Positions 53,980 through 64,000 of a stretch of DNA of 64,000 nt are shown here, piece after piece. Position numbers and translations under genes: made by a program. The stretch is taken from assembly GCA_034190875.2 (NCBI GenBank), contig CM067356.1:24917531-24981530 (forward strand), in the 5' to 3' direction. Positions within the stretch are counted from its first letter, which is position 1; every line of letters starts with the position of its first letter. Below the pieces are notes generated by a model. The model searched no databases and had not been told where the DNA came from. It was given only the letters and a program-made list of their open reading frames with translations. The stretch comes from Urechis unicinctus. Lineage: Eukaryota > Annelida > Polychaeta > Xenopneusta > Urechidae.

Positions 53980-56004
53980 TGAATGTTTTTATGCATGTCG
54001 AACCAATATTTTCGATTTTCGATTTTATCAGTGATCGAAAATTGTATGTTAATTTCCATTGTCAAATTATTTTTTAAAACTCAAAGCGTTTGTGAAAACG
54101 ACGCTGGTAATTGGCCGATTAGTTAGAAATTTTTAATAAATTACAGATTTTGACTGCCAATAATTATCGTCTTGCTGAAATGTTTTTTGATAATGCATTA
54201 TTTCCAATTACATATATTGAGAAAAAGATTGGATTTACCTATCAGAATATGTAAACATGTCGATCATAAGAGAGAAGATCATCATTAACTGCGCTGATAA
54301 ACTTGTGATGATGGTGCAGTTGATGCAATGATGAGCATGCTGATGATGAAGGATGCTGGTGCTAATGATTGAAATGATCATGATTAGGGACTGTGACTAA
54401 TTCTTATGATGATGACCATGTAATTGCTATACTTTGGGATGAGACAACTGAAAAAAAGTTGGTCCAATGACATCTACTCAATGGGACTCATTGCTGTATT
54501 TGATCACTGCATTGAACATTACACAGGCGTTATCATGATTACAATTATTATGGTCAGAACTAATAAAGAGTTTTTCTATGCAAAGAGGATTTACTTTGAG
54601 TGGCTCTGTGTTGATCGCTTCCCTAATTATAATACACAGCAATCGTTAGGTGGCGCTACCGTGAGATAAACAAAAGCACATGGGAATACTGGGCTTACGT
54701 CCTTGTGATTAATGAGAGCATTTCGCAAAACACGTCGCAAGCAGGCTTTTCAAAATACCTAAAATAACAACTACAATATGAAATAAATGTCACAATTTAC
54801 TCATTGATTGCGAATTTTACAGATTTTAGTCAACTGAAATTTTCGACCCGCAGGAACTTTTTAATAAAGCATTATTTACAATTACATATATATATATAAG
54901 AAAAAGTTTTTCTGATTGAATTAAGCTACCGCGATATGTAAATTTTGACAATAATCGAATTGTTATCCACGGAGTTATTCATAATTTAACTTGCCACTTG
55001 TTTTATAATATTTGGTGCGTTTGTAACCGGAAGTGACGCCATCGACATCTGCGAAAGTTTACGATACGATTTACGCTGTCACTGACTAAATTTGTTATGA
55101 TCATTGGACGTGTATTACCGATTTTATAGGCAATCGAAATGTTTTTTAAATTTTATTGGCATGACCCCATGACATTTCTACCTTCGGAAAAGTATACATT
55201 TTTTATAATTACATACATATAGAAAAAGTTAACAATTGAATATGGCTATAAGAATATATAAAACTTTTATGATCGAACCCGTTTCCAGGGTAATATTGAC
55301 GATTTAAACTTTTATTCGACGTCTTTGACCTACGTTTGAAGTCAAGGTAAATAAAATACACCCGAGTTCTTTGCAGCATGGAAACCTTCCATTAAAAAAA
55401 CAATTCGAAATAATATTGAAACTTGCGACTTATATCGTGTTTCGAACAGCATTGATAAAAACAAACAGTACTAACCATGAAAACCGCCAAATAAGTACAG
55501 AGTGTATATGACAAAATAGCATTCCAAAGAATTTTTTCTGAATTAAGTGAGATTATTTGTGTTACCCATTCCTTCGAACACGCACGATCCCCATGCTCAA
55601 AATTAGAAAATAAAGTTTCGATTATTCTATTGCATCAAACGTCCGCACTTGTATCACTACTAATGCAGCTGTTTAACTCGCCTGGCATGTTCTGTTACTG
55701 TGTACGTGGAAGTTCTGATGGGTGTAACTGGCTACTATTTATCACATATCTTATGGCTGTGTTTAGTTCGGCAAGAGGATTGACCAAGTGAATATGGTAT
55801 TTCACATGGAATTGATTGGCATGAAATATAGTAGTATAGAGACTGGGGGTACGAGCACAGCAATCTAATACAGCAACCCAGAAAACACACATATACAGGG
55901 TGACTCACATGAGTCAGCGAACCGCTCGCACCTCCCCCCCCCCCTATACTATACCATATGAGCCCAGCCCTTCCAGCCCCTATGGTATAGGCCCACACCA
56001 GTAG
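53980..56004. other. Spacer between the two Polinton-like blocks
   Basis: AT-rich DNA. Three loosely related stretches (about 54,060-54,260, 54,800-54,960 and 55,060-55,270) share CATTATTT..AATTACATA followed by an AGAAAAAG core and may be old tandem copies. 55,495-55,790 is the interspersed repeat also found at 39,030. No coding gene is recognised. Confidence 0.4.
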
Positions 56005-56970
56005 TTAGTCACCATAGAGGTCATCGAGTGATAAATATCTGCGACCGTCGCTGTAAGTTCCATTTTTCACGCGGTTGAGGTCCTGTATAAACTGGGCAAC
56101 CTTAGCGTCGTTCTTCTCGATAAAGTCGGGATCGGGACGAGCGGTTATCAATCTCATCGTAAAGAGCTTCCAACAGTAGAAAGCCCCCGTCGGCCTCTCT
56201 GTGGTCCCACTCGGTCTTTCCAACCAAGGACCGTGATGCTCCTGTTCCAAGCCCAGGCAACTATTAAACCTCCCGCTCGCACTATATTCGCCGTCTTCAA
56301 GCCCCTCAATGGACACCCACCCCCAAGCCACCGTCTCCTTATACTTCTTCAGATCCTTGTGATACACCTGGTTATACACCTCAGCCCTCCCCAGGTCCTC
56401 AAAGGAGCACAAACACGCCGATGGTCGCCACCGGACTGTAGTGCAGACCCAGCAGAACCTGAGGCTTATACATATTCGGAATCACCCTCCCAGGACTCCG
56501 AGTGTAGGGGCACTTTATCTCGAGCAGTACAACCTCCTCAGGATGCCCCAGACAGACAGCATCCACTCCAGCCCGCCGGATTGGGAGCACACAAAAGCCA
56601 TCTGGAGAGTAGGCCGTCGCGCCGCCCTCAATATAGATATTATTTCCGTAGACCTTGGTGTCGTACACCTTCTCCAATACCGCAATTGCAACCTCCTCAA
56701 AAGTCGTACCCCAGAGGCAGGGTGCGCTAAAGCGAACACCCTCATTGCTAGTTTTTTCTGTCAGCTTCTTGCTATAGCTGCTGAAGTAGTTTTGCCCTAT
56801 GATAGAGGAGTAGTCACTTCCTCCAACGCAGCCCTTCCTCGTGGTCTCCCACTGGTCTGTATTTTATTTGACTACAGTATGATCGTTGCAGAAAGATTTT
56901 ATCGCCGCCTCCATTATATCTAGCAACCCCCACTCTTCAAATGGACTGTCAGGGTCATACCTTAGCAGGT
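56005..56970 (-). pseudogene. YqaJ/lambda-type exonuclease of the Polinton-like element (frameshifted)
   Basis: Minus-strand gene of about 300 codons in three frames (changes near 56,850 and 56,410). Motifs in order: RKGCVGGSDYSSIIG, CLWGTTFEEVA, GVDAVCLG and VLLEIKCPYTR, giving the Asp and Glu-x-Lys of the PD-(D/E)xK nuclease fold of YqaJ viral recombinases. The C-terminal part (GRAEVYNQVYHKDLKKY to the stop at 56,005) fits the family. It would trim DNA ends for single-strand annealing recombination or replication of the element. Neighbouring genes on the same strand follow closely. Whether the frame changes are decay or base-calling errors is open. Confidence 0.75.
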
Positions 56971-57477
56971 CTAGGGGGCGATTCTGCCGCTTTCAAACAT
57001 TTTGCTGATCTCGACCGAAACGAGCTTAAACTCATCATCTGAGATATACCCATCTTCAAGCGCCGCCGATACAATGTCAGCAATGGTATTCAATTTGCTC
57101 TGAGCGAGAATGCGGATCTGGTCATGCTTTTTCAACTTAATGGTCAGCCGCCGACTGATGAATTTTCCAGCAATTACAAGTAGCCCACAAGCGGCTCCAG
57201 TAGCACCCAACACTGTGGCAATAGGAATTGCAACTACTGTAGACATTACACCTGCACCACTTGCGCCAAGACACATACCCACAGCAACTAAAGCAGTGTC
57301 TACAGCGTCCACTGAGTTTACTGCACACCTATATTTTTTGTACATAGCACCATATTTTTCAATTTCTTTCTCAAGGTATTGCTTCTTAAGACTGATCTCA
57401 TTTAGCCGATAGGAGTGCCCCAGACCACATGGAGGAGGCTCCGGATTTAACGGTGCAGTCCTTGGTTGTTGTTTCAT
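56971..57477 (-). CDS. Polinton-associated helical membrane protein (168 aa)
   Basis: Intact reading frame. A Pro-rich start is followed by a charged helix (KKQYLEKEIEKY), two adjacent small-residue hydrophobic segments (about residues 62-105, VAVGMCLGASGAGV and ATVLGATGAACGLLVIAG) and a helical C-terminus with AQSKLNTIADIV and ISDDEFKLV. Its C-terminal half is repeated as a fragment at 51,947. The Gly/Ala-rich paired segments suggest a membrane-inserting or virion core protein. The function is unknown. It lies 21 bases downstream of the fibre-like gene. Confidence 0.65.
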   Translation of the reverse strand: MKQQPRTAPLNPEPPPCGLGHSYRLNEISLKKQYLEKEIEKYGAMYKKYRCAVNSVDAVDTALVAVGMCLGASGAGVMSTVVAIPIATVLGATGAACGLLVIAGKFISRRLTIKLKKHDQIRILAQSKLNTIADIVSAALEDGYISDDEFKLVSVEISKMFESGRIAP

Positions 57478-57498
57478 ACTGTCTTTGTATACATAAGT

Positions 57499-58287
57499 CT
57501 ATATATCAAGTTCAATTAGGAGTGAAGCTACAGACCAAGTCGCCCCTCTGTTTTGTGTGGTTGTATAAAAGTTAATAACGTTGCCTAGCTGTAAAGGCTG
57601 GTCTAAAGTTATTACAACAGCCCGTTGGTTAGCAGGCTTACTTATTCCTACCACTTGATTCGTTCCATTAATAACAGGAACGACTGCTATAGGACCAGTA
57701 TCAGCACCAACACCCGAAGACAACCCCATACGAATGATCTTGCCATTACATAACATGGTATATCCACAGCTTGAGTCTTGTGAGTCTCGACCCCTAGCCC
57801 CATGGCCAAACGACCACTCATATCCTCTGCGAAGAGCACCACTTGCTTCTGCCCAAATAGTAATGAGATGTTTCGTTTGGGAGTTTATGTGTTCTCTCAG
57901 GTCCCTGCGATGCTGTCTGTGTTGTGCATCAACATACTTTTTTATTAGCAGCATCTTTAGGCGATATTGGGTCTCCGTACATTTTTTATTATCTCCCATT
58001 TCACCTTGTTTACTAACGCGTGAATTGGCTGCGGTAGTTACCAGATCTATTGTGTTTTGGTATGACATTGCTTGTCCTCCAGAGGATGGAAGGCCTATCG
58101 TAGGAAGTCCCGTGATCATGTTGCCATCCATATTAAGATCCCCTTCCATTGTGTCCCCTACGGCATTTATTTTTTGTGAGTCACCAATAGATACATAGGT
58201 CTTTGTGGCATATTCCGAGAGGTCAGCACCACGCACAGTGCTTGCCGGTTTTTGCCTAGGTCCATAAATACTCGTTTTTATTGACAT
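57499..58287 (-). CDS. Fibre-like protein with phage-tail-type repeat motif (262 aa)
   Basis: An open frame of 262 codons. Near residue 45 it has GDTMEGDLNMDGNMITGLP, the same repeat style seen in phage tail fibres, where it normally runs on to a G-D-P...D-A-A-x-K-x-Y-V-D motif. Here the motif core (DPISPKDAANKK) lies in another frame between two T6/A6 homopolymers (57,982-57,987 and 57,938-57,943), and YVDAQHR resumes in frame. So two compensating one-base slips are likely. The C-terminal domain (about 110 residues) is rich in beta-type sequence and may be the receptor-binding or trimer head. The ATG overlaps the stop of the upstream gene by ten bases. Confidence 0.65.
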   Translation of the reverse strand: MSIKTSIYGPRQKPASTVRGADLSEYATKTYVSIGDSQKINAVGDTMEGDLNMDGNMITGLPTIGLPSSGGQAMSYQNTIDLVTTAANSRVSKQGEMGDNKKCTETQYRLKMLLIKKYVDAQHRQHRRDLREHINSQTKHLITIWAEASGALRRGYEWSFGHGARGRDSQDSSCGYTMLCNGKIIRMGLSSGVGADTGPIAVVPVINGTNQVVGISKPANQRAVVITLDQPLQLGNVINFYTTTQNRGATWSVASLLIELDI

Positions 58288-59020
58288 CTTGTAAATTCAA
58301 GAACAACGCTAACAGGTAAGTCGTGGTTATCCAATAGCCTGCCTTTATTATCGCATAACTGAACCTTTAACTCATGCACTGTTCCGCTAGTGACACGCTT
58401 ACAGACAGGATTAGCGATGTTCGTGGTTATAATATCACCGAAAGAGCCACCCTCTAAGCCAACAACTTCAAGAAGCGTAGTGGGCGCACCATCTAGCATG
58501 TTGTGCGTGGTGCTGACTTGATTGAGGTGAACATAAATTGTGTTAAAGATGCTAAAGTTGATGGGCCGGTCACCTATGTAAGTACCTGAAGGAATTAATT
58601 GCCTACCCTGACCGTCATCAAGACCCAACATTTTTTAAACACACCGTCTGATATGCGTGCAGCCCCATTATCAGGAATTGTGAGGGTTATAACCCCATTT
58701 GCAGCATTAACCTCTAAACCAAGACCTGTTGATGTAATCTGCTGCTGAAGAAGGCTGAAACTCCAGAGACCAGGTTTTAATTGGACAGATCCTCCTCTTC
58801 TGAAGTTCTTGACTGCCATTGAATGGTCTCGTTTGATTCGAGATTGTACCAGCCCACAGTATACGTGATTGACCTTAGGCCAACACATAGACCGCCCGCA
58901 GTGTTGTCAATAGGATTTTGCAGGGACACAGCGTCGTCGCCGCTTTGAACATTTGACAGAGTGTGATACATAGCACTATGAATAAACAAGCCTTTAGTTT
59001 CAATAGAAAAGCTACATATA
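58278..59020 (-). pseudogene. Jelly-roll/penton-like structural protein, one frameshifted gene
   Basis: The N-terminal part (about 58,800-59,000: LSNVQSGDDAVSLQNPID, ITYTVGWYNLESNETIQW), middle part (58,640-58,790: KPGLWSFSLLQQQI, ANGVITLTIPD) and C-terminal part (58,278-58,631: YIGDRPINFSIFNTIYVHL, NHDLPVSVVLEF) are in different frames. The middle-to-C change sits on a T6 run at 58,631-58,636. The ending, ...NHDLPVSVVLEF plus a few residues, is a signature of this family in invertebrate Polinton-like loci. The structural role is inferred from motif style and neighbours. The start codon is not certain. Confidence 0.55.
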
Positions 59021-59030
59021 AAGCGGGCGG

Positions 59031-60193
59031 GTGTATCCAGCCTCATATGGTGTGGGAGATAAACTAACCCGACAAACAATTCAAGTTGTTCACAATGGTG
59101 GTACATTCACAGCAAAGTTTCCTGATCTATTCAGTAACTATAAGGTGACACCGGTAACAGCGGACAAAGTAGTAAAAGACTGGTTGACAAATCCAATGCA
59201 GTTTTGGCAGAACCAGGTTAAACTTTGCAGTGTGGTGTGCAACATCCGGCTGCGGTGTGTCATCCCACGACCACCTCGAGGCTGGGATTCCACTCGTGAA
59301 AGCTCTCTACAAACCTTTCACCTTTATTACACAGTGCGTCGCCTATTAGCAGAACTGCAAGCGCCTCTACCTCAGGATCATGCCTATGACCCCTATAACA
59401 ATACATATGACAAGAGGGCATATGAGAGACTCTGCACTAACTTTGGTGTTCAACCAAACACAGACTGGCGCCAGAAGGCAACCGTAGCTAATAGTGGTCT
59501 TGGTATCTTATATGCACATGATGCGTATGGTTACGGGAGTGTCGTCAAGGTTGCTGGTCGAAACGTTCGTTATGACCCTACACGGATGGCCTTTGAGGCG
59601 GAAAAGGATACAAAGCCAGGTTTTGCTCACGCGAAAAACCTACAATCCTTTCAGGAGAGAATGGGTGCTGTTTTACATCTAGCACAGGGACCTGAAGCAG
59701 ACGAGGCCTGGAGTACCTTCATACTGGACACGTCTGAGGGTTTTACACAAAAACCGGCGTTGAGCGAATTAACGACAGCATCAGGACCTATGTATGGGCC
59801 ATTCTTGAGGCTCAGGCGCAGACCCGCTCAGAGATACTAGGTGTTGGAACGTCCTTTGATGCTCAAAAGCAATTTCAGGCCAACGTTGAGGATGCCATCA
59901 ACTCCCCAGTGGATATTCCGTCATCTATCCGACGGTATTACAACAATCTGATTACCATTGCAACTGAGGAGCAGCAGATAGGCAGCAATGCTGATGTCAA
60001 CTCGGTTCCGGTGGTTCCGGATAGAGGAAGCTTTGACCCTCCGCCAGATACAGATACAGATATGGAACTCCCCTCTCCAGGGCCGGCCCCTATGGACGAG
60101 ACCGGTCTGCGTGGGGCGCACGAGGATGAGAAAACCGCTCTTATTATAGGCGGAATCGCTATAGGCTTATCTGTGCTTTGGTTTGCTACGTAG
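59031..60193 (+). pseudogene. Polinton-associated protein with C-terminal membrane anchor, frameshifted
   Basis: The + strand gene of about 385 codons is divergent from the jelly-roll-like gene. There is no in-frame ATG near its beginning, which follows a stop at 59,019-59,021. Motifs are WLTNPMQFWQNQ, PLPQDHAYDPYNNTYDKRAYERLC and GILYAHDAYGYG, ending in a hydrophobic anchor ALIIGGIAIGLSVLWFAT. Between about 59,220 and 59,315 the better-conserved reading (AVWCATSGCGVSSHDHLEAG) is in another frame. A further change lies on an A5 run at 59,749-59,753. The family is known to me only as an uncharacterised partner of Polinton-like capsid and fibre genes. Confidence 0.6.
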
Positions 60194-60197
60194 TAAG

Positions 60198-60983
60198 TCA
60201 CGGAGTATCAGGAGGATAACTCCCCCCCACCGCCACAGCTGCGGCCCATACATGTTCTGCCATCCAACCAGCCACCTTTGCAGCTGACGTAAGCAGCCAT
60301 GATACGATGGAGCCAATGATTCCTGGAAGGGCAGCTGCTGCCTTACCGGCTAGGCTCTTCAGGACGTTTGCCAAGGAGTTCAGCTGTTTTTTAATCCATT
60401 CCTTTAAACCAGGCTTATCAGCTGGTGTCGGCGTTGGTGCCGGGGTTGGACTAGTGCTCCCTCCGCCCGTCAAAGCAACTACAGGGTCGAGATTGCCAAT
60501 CCAATCGCAGTTAGTATGGAGGCGATTGTTATACCCTGCTCTCGGAACAGAGTGCGTACACGCTCAGCTAGCGTTGTGTCCTCGTTTAAGAAGTCTGTTG
60601 ATCGTTTTTCCCTGATGCGGTTAATTTGGGTTCGCAGACGTTCACGGTTTACAGAGGCAGCCTCAACACGGACACTCCGCAGGTCCTGCAGCTCTGCAAG
60701 CTCATTTGCTTGGAATCTCCATGCTCGACTATCACCCCTCCCTTCCTCCTCCAGGCTTGCCATTTTAGCTTCCCGATGTTTTTATATTCCTTTCTATCTC
60801 AGTTATCTTAGCTAGGTTGTTGACAGCTCACCCCTCTGGGTCTGCATAGCCTTATCAAGCCCCATAAGCTCTCTGAGTGGTAGTTTCGTTGTCTGTTTGT
60901 GTACCTAGGTCTTCTATGGCGTTATGAACGCCCCTCTATGAAGCTTGTTTTCTTCCACACCACCTTGCTCTGTCATGGCTTCG
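60198..60983 (-). pseudogene. Coiled-coil/hydrophobic membrane protein of the Polinton-like element
   Basis: Convergent with the anchored protein, with stops four bases apart. On the minus strand: a charged N-terminus (about 60,983-60,770, several frames), a coiled-coil stretch (VEAASVNRERLRTQINRIRE), LFREQGITIASILTAIGLAI, then after a frame change at about 60,480 a Pro/Thr linker and KEWIKKQLNSLANVL plus KAAAALPGIIGSIVSWLL and a second hydrophobic helix. A C7 run (60,222-60,228) near the end marks another frame change to a more hydrophobic tail. It may be a membrane-active virion or holin-like protein. This is inference from composition. Confidence 0.55.
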
Positions 60984-60996
60984 GGGCTGCTCATTT

Positions 60997-61090
60997 CTAA
61001 CTTGGAAGTGCAGCTTCCGCTTTAGCAGCAGCTTGGTCAACGCCTTGTAGGGCTTTTGCTGCCATTGTGGATAGTTCAGGGGTCACTCCA
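60997..61090 (-). pseudogene. Truncated Polinton-like gene end at the repeat junction
   Basis: The minus strand carries about 30 codons ending MAAKALQGVDQAAAKAEAALPS then a stop at 60,997. Upstream the frame runs straight into the direct repeat at 61,091. An Ala-rich tail of an element gene has thus been cut by the junction. Confidence 0.5.
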
Positions 61091-62019
61091 TGTTCAATCC
61101 AGGTTGACAAAAGCGGCTTGTTAACCACAATAAGAAGTAGGAGCGACCAGAATTGATTTTTTGAAAATATTGCTGTAGCTGTAGAGCAGAACTTCCTCAG
61201 ACTCATCACTTGTTTGGTGTTTAGCGAAGAGGCTCGCACGTGAAGAAAGAAAGCGAGAAGATGCTTATTGACGTTACGTAAGTGAATACAATTATTATGG
61301 ATATGGTATTGCTGTATGCTTAGGGCCGTGATATGATGTGTGGATTGCCTAAGGCGTTTTATGGTGTGGATTGCCTAAGGCCGTTAAATGGTGTGGATTG
61401 CCTAAGGCCGTAATGGTGTGGATTGCACAGGGCTCGTAGTGGTACGGATGCCTAGAGCCTTAATGATGTGGATTGCATAGAACTGCTCGCTGTCCAAATA
61501 TTACCCTGGCGGTTACTTCGCCATTACAAGGATGGAAATCAGGGTGCATATCGTTACTTCGATTTCCACTTCACCAAATGTAATTAGAAACAAATGGGTA
61601 AACAAATCATGGAAAAATTAGTGTTCGACAATTTTTATTTTCAGTATATTTGAACACAATCAAGAAAATGGGGCATACATTCCATAGGTCATTTCATTTC
61701 CTTGTCACGAATTCCACAATCTTAAAGACGTGAAAGTGGAAATAGGTTTACTTTCGCTCTCCTATTTTCGATTTTTTGAAAGTTTCAAGCCTTCCCAATA
61801 AAACGTAAGACAACGACAAAATACAAAAGACATTCATGTACCCTGGATGAGCCTGGCTTAAAACAATCATTCCGACGTTAAAATAACCTTTACAAATTTA
61901 TGGAATCATAAACCCGACATTCACAATACAAACATATCTAAACAATACAATAACGCATATAACCAAATAAAACGACAGGCAAAAGAAGACAACTAAGTTA
62001 AATTTATTAATGAAACATA

Positions 62020-62650
62020 AAATCTCACATGAAAAAAACGTGGGCCGTACTAACAACAGGCAATGGGAACAAAATGAACAAACCCCAATTTCAAAAAAAA
62101 TTAATAATCATCGCACGAACATAATATAACCATATATCAACGATTGCCGATGAGGTTAACAACTTCTTTGTAACGTAGTGGGCAATTTGCATGATAATTA
62201 ACCTGGATACTGAGAAACACTTTTCAGATTATTTCCATTAATTGCCCCGCGCACAGTGAAACCCGTTTAAGCACATGAAAAAAAAAAAACTAATTGCACT
62301 TGCTAACAAATTTAAAGCCCAAAACAAAGTTCACAGGACATGACGACATCTCAGCAAAGATGTGAAAGAATCCATGCAAAACATACAGTGCTTCCATTGA
62401 CCTATATCTTCAACCAATCCCTGACGACGGGTATAGGTATATCAATCAAAATTGCAAAATTACCCCGAATCCACAAATCATCCGACGCATGTCAAATGAA
62501 TAACTACCCGCCTTATAAGCTAATTGCCGCATTCTCTCAACTTCTAAAAAAAATGATGTACCACATAATGATCAATTTCTTAAATACTCATAACATACTA
62601 TATCAACATCAATAAGCCTTAAGAAAACAACAACACCCGCAATATGGCTT
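62020..62650 (+). mobile_element. LINE reverse-transcriptase fragment (right repeat copy)
   Basis: Same fragment as 48,900-49,600. Here IHKSSDACQMNNYPPYKLIAAF and FLNTHNILYQHQ stay open in one frame (62,340-62,615), showing that the parent sequence read through where the left copy has slips. Confidence 0.75.
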
Positions 62651-63380
62651 CTCTGAATTTAGTCTGGACTCCCTAAAAATGTCACCGGCAAAGGTCACGC
62701 GAGTATGCAAAAGTGAACGCCTACAATTTTAATACCAATATATTGAAATAGTTCATCGATGCGTTCTATTATATACAGGTGGGCAAGTAATTATGAATCT
62801 CTCGAGTTATTCATACAATTACACAGATTAGCATGACCAGCAAATAAAAACGAGCTTTTGCAATTGTTCACATAAAAAAATCTTCTGCTCTCCTGTATGT
62901 ACCATATGGCGTTGCAGACGAGGCGATAGGAATATTATTCCTAACCAGAATACCAATCAAGGAGAAAGTATGTGAGTCATAAGAGAAAGGATCAAGAAAC
63001 TGTAAGCATCTGAACGCAGGTACTATGTCCGTACAGGTGCGCTCTAGATATAATGTGGTCGTTTGTGGTGATGTGGTGCGTCGTGGAGGTCGTTTGACTC
63101 GCTGGGTGTGCTCAAGAAACTGCGACATTCCAATCCCCAGCCATTTATAAGTTCAACTCCTCATGTCAAGAGAATGCAACAGAAGCCATTCAATGGAGAG
63201 TATGGTGCGTATTATACTAACATCCTATAAAAAAAAATTGAAGATTGTGATTTGTATGGCGCGACATAAAACGGTTAACAAACATTTATTTAGAAGCTGA
63301 GATGCATTAAGAGCATGAGGTTCATCTTGGAGATAGGGGAACCTGACGAACTGACATCAGCACAATCATAATTATCTTAA

Positions 63381-63469
63381 TCATCATCATCAATGCCTTC
63401 ACAATCACCATCATGATTGCCATCATCATTATCATCACCAGTATCATCACCAGTATCATCATCACCAGT

Positions 63470-63502
<33 letters not shown>

Positions 63503-63580
63503 TTCATCATCATCTTCATCATCATCATCATTATCATCATTTTCGTCATCATCATCATCATTATTAACATCATCATATTC
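63381..63580. repeat. (CAT)n microsatellite (right repeat copy)
   Basis: Counterpart of 50,278-50,490 with fewer CAT units and an extra CTT interruption. Confidence 0.95.
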
Positions 63581-64000
63581 ATTATGCTGCATGGGGGCGT
63601 GATTTTACTCCTAGGCTGTGACGATGCAGTTGTTGTTACGATGATCGTGCCCAAGAAGAAAGATGATGGTGACAGTAATTGGGATGATCATGATTAGGAA
63701 CGTAACCGTGTGATTATGATCACGTAATTGCTGTACAATTGGTCTCAGAGGTACTTTGTATAATGAACTTTATTCCAATTTTGATGTTAAATGGTTATAT
63801 GCTAATCAACGTTAAGTGAAAATCGTTACCATCATTATCATCATCATCTTTTCATCATCATGCACATCTTCATCAATATCTGCATCACAAATATTGTCAT
63901 CGCCACCCATATTATTATCATGTTGATAGCGAGGAGGTTATGCTTAAAGGAATTTAGTCCGCAGTAGCATACAGACCAGCGGGGCTAGACCAGGGGGTCC

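Larger units (their letters stand above)
61091..63992 (+). repeat. Large direct repeat, right copy
   Basis: Second copy of 48,091-50,899. It carries the same SEC14-like scraps (exon 3 at about 61,225-61,273, exon 4 at about 61,495-61,560), 25-bp array, LINE fragment and CAT tract. It has extra bases throughout 61,091-62,700, including an A run at 62,278-62,290 and a 37-base stretch near 61,932, then is almost identical to the end. The last eight bases of the window differ from the left copy. Confidence 0.92.

Noticed and set aside
56233-56923. Two long + strand open frames over the nuclease region
   Set aside because: The conserved YqaJ motifs are on the minus strand. The + frames are Pro/Arg-rich shadows.
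48091-63992. The flanking direct repeats as LTRs of a giant retroelement
   Set aside because: They contain SEC14-like exon scraps, a LINE fragment and microsatellites, and the right junction cuts through a viral gene. These are not LTR properties.

Overview
The window is eukaryotic genomic DNA, most probably from a marine invertebrate animal (species not resolvable by eye). Short coding exons are separated by long introns with GT-AG junctions. Microsatellites, minisatellites, LINE fragments and a Polinton/Maverick-like viral element are abundant, and there are no operons or ribosome-binding sites.

Region 1 (1-1,600) holds the 3' end of a probable LTR retrotransposon with an envelope-like tail. 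Region 2 (about 1,635-34,900) is a tandem array of a sialin-like SLC17 anion transporter on the + strand. Copy A (2,904-10,759) has 11 exons that all join in phase (538 codons before the stop). Copy B (14,752-17,192) is a broken copy with only exons 1-3. Copy C (24,251-32,881) is again complete, but one intron has a GC donor. Copies A and C share an old antisense LINE in intron 2, so that insertion predates the duplication. Two further LINE fragments sit at 17.4-19.3 kb and 20.3-22.2 kb.

Region 3 (12.6-13.2 kb, 19.3-22.5 kb, 34.9-47.0 kb) contains a SEC14-like (CRAL-TRIO plus GOLD domain) lipid-binding gene family. The minus-strand gene at 40,882-47,014 has 11 exons whose phases all match, but the expected exon 3 was not found between exons 2 and 4. 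Several + strand relics of the same family lie upstream (exons 1, 2, 3, 4 and the last exon), and the last exon occurs in a tail-to-tail inverted pair that is present twice.

Region 4 (48,091-64,000) is bounded by a 2.8-2.9 kb direct repeat (48,091-50,899 and 61,091-63,992) around about 10 kb of Polinton-like sequence. One part of this (51.9-54.0 kb) is a collage of fragments: capsid-like protein, rve integrase, type-B DNA polymerase, fibre-like protein and a helical protein. The other part (56.0-61.09 kb) is a compact gene block: YqaJ/lambda-type exonuclease, hydrophobic helical protein, two fibre/jelly-roll-like proteins with overlapping ends, a C-terminally anchored protein and a coiled-coil/membrane protein. 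Many of its frame breaks sit on homopolymers, and the flanking repeat has an abrupt change in indel density, so sequencing or assembly error must be separated from real decay.

The host genes (transporter and lipid-binding protein) are not known to act together. They are neighbours that were duplicated together.
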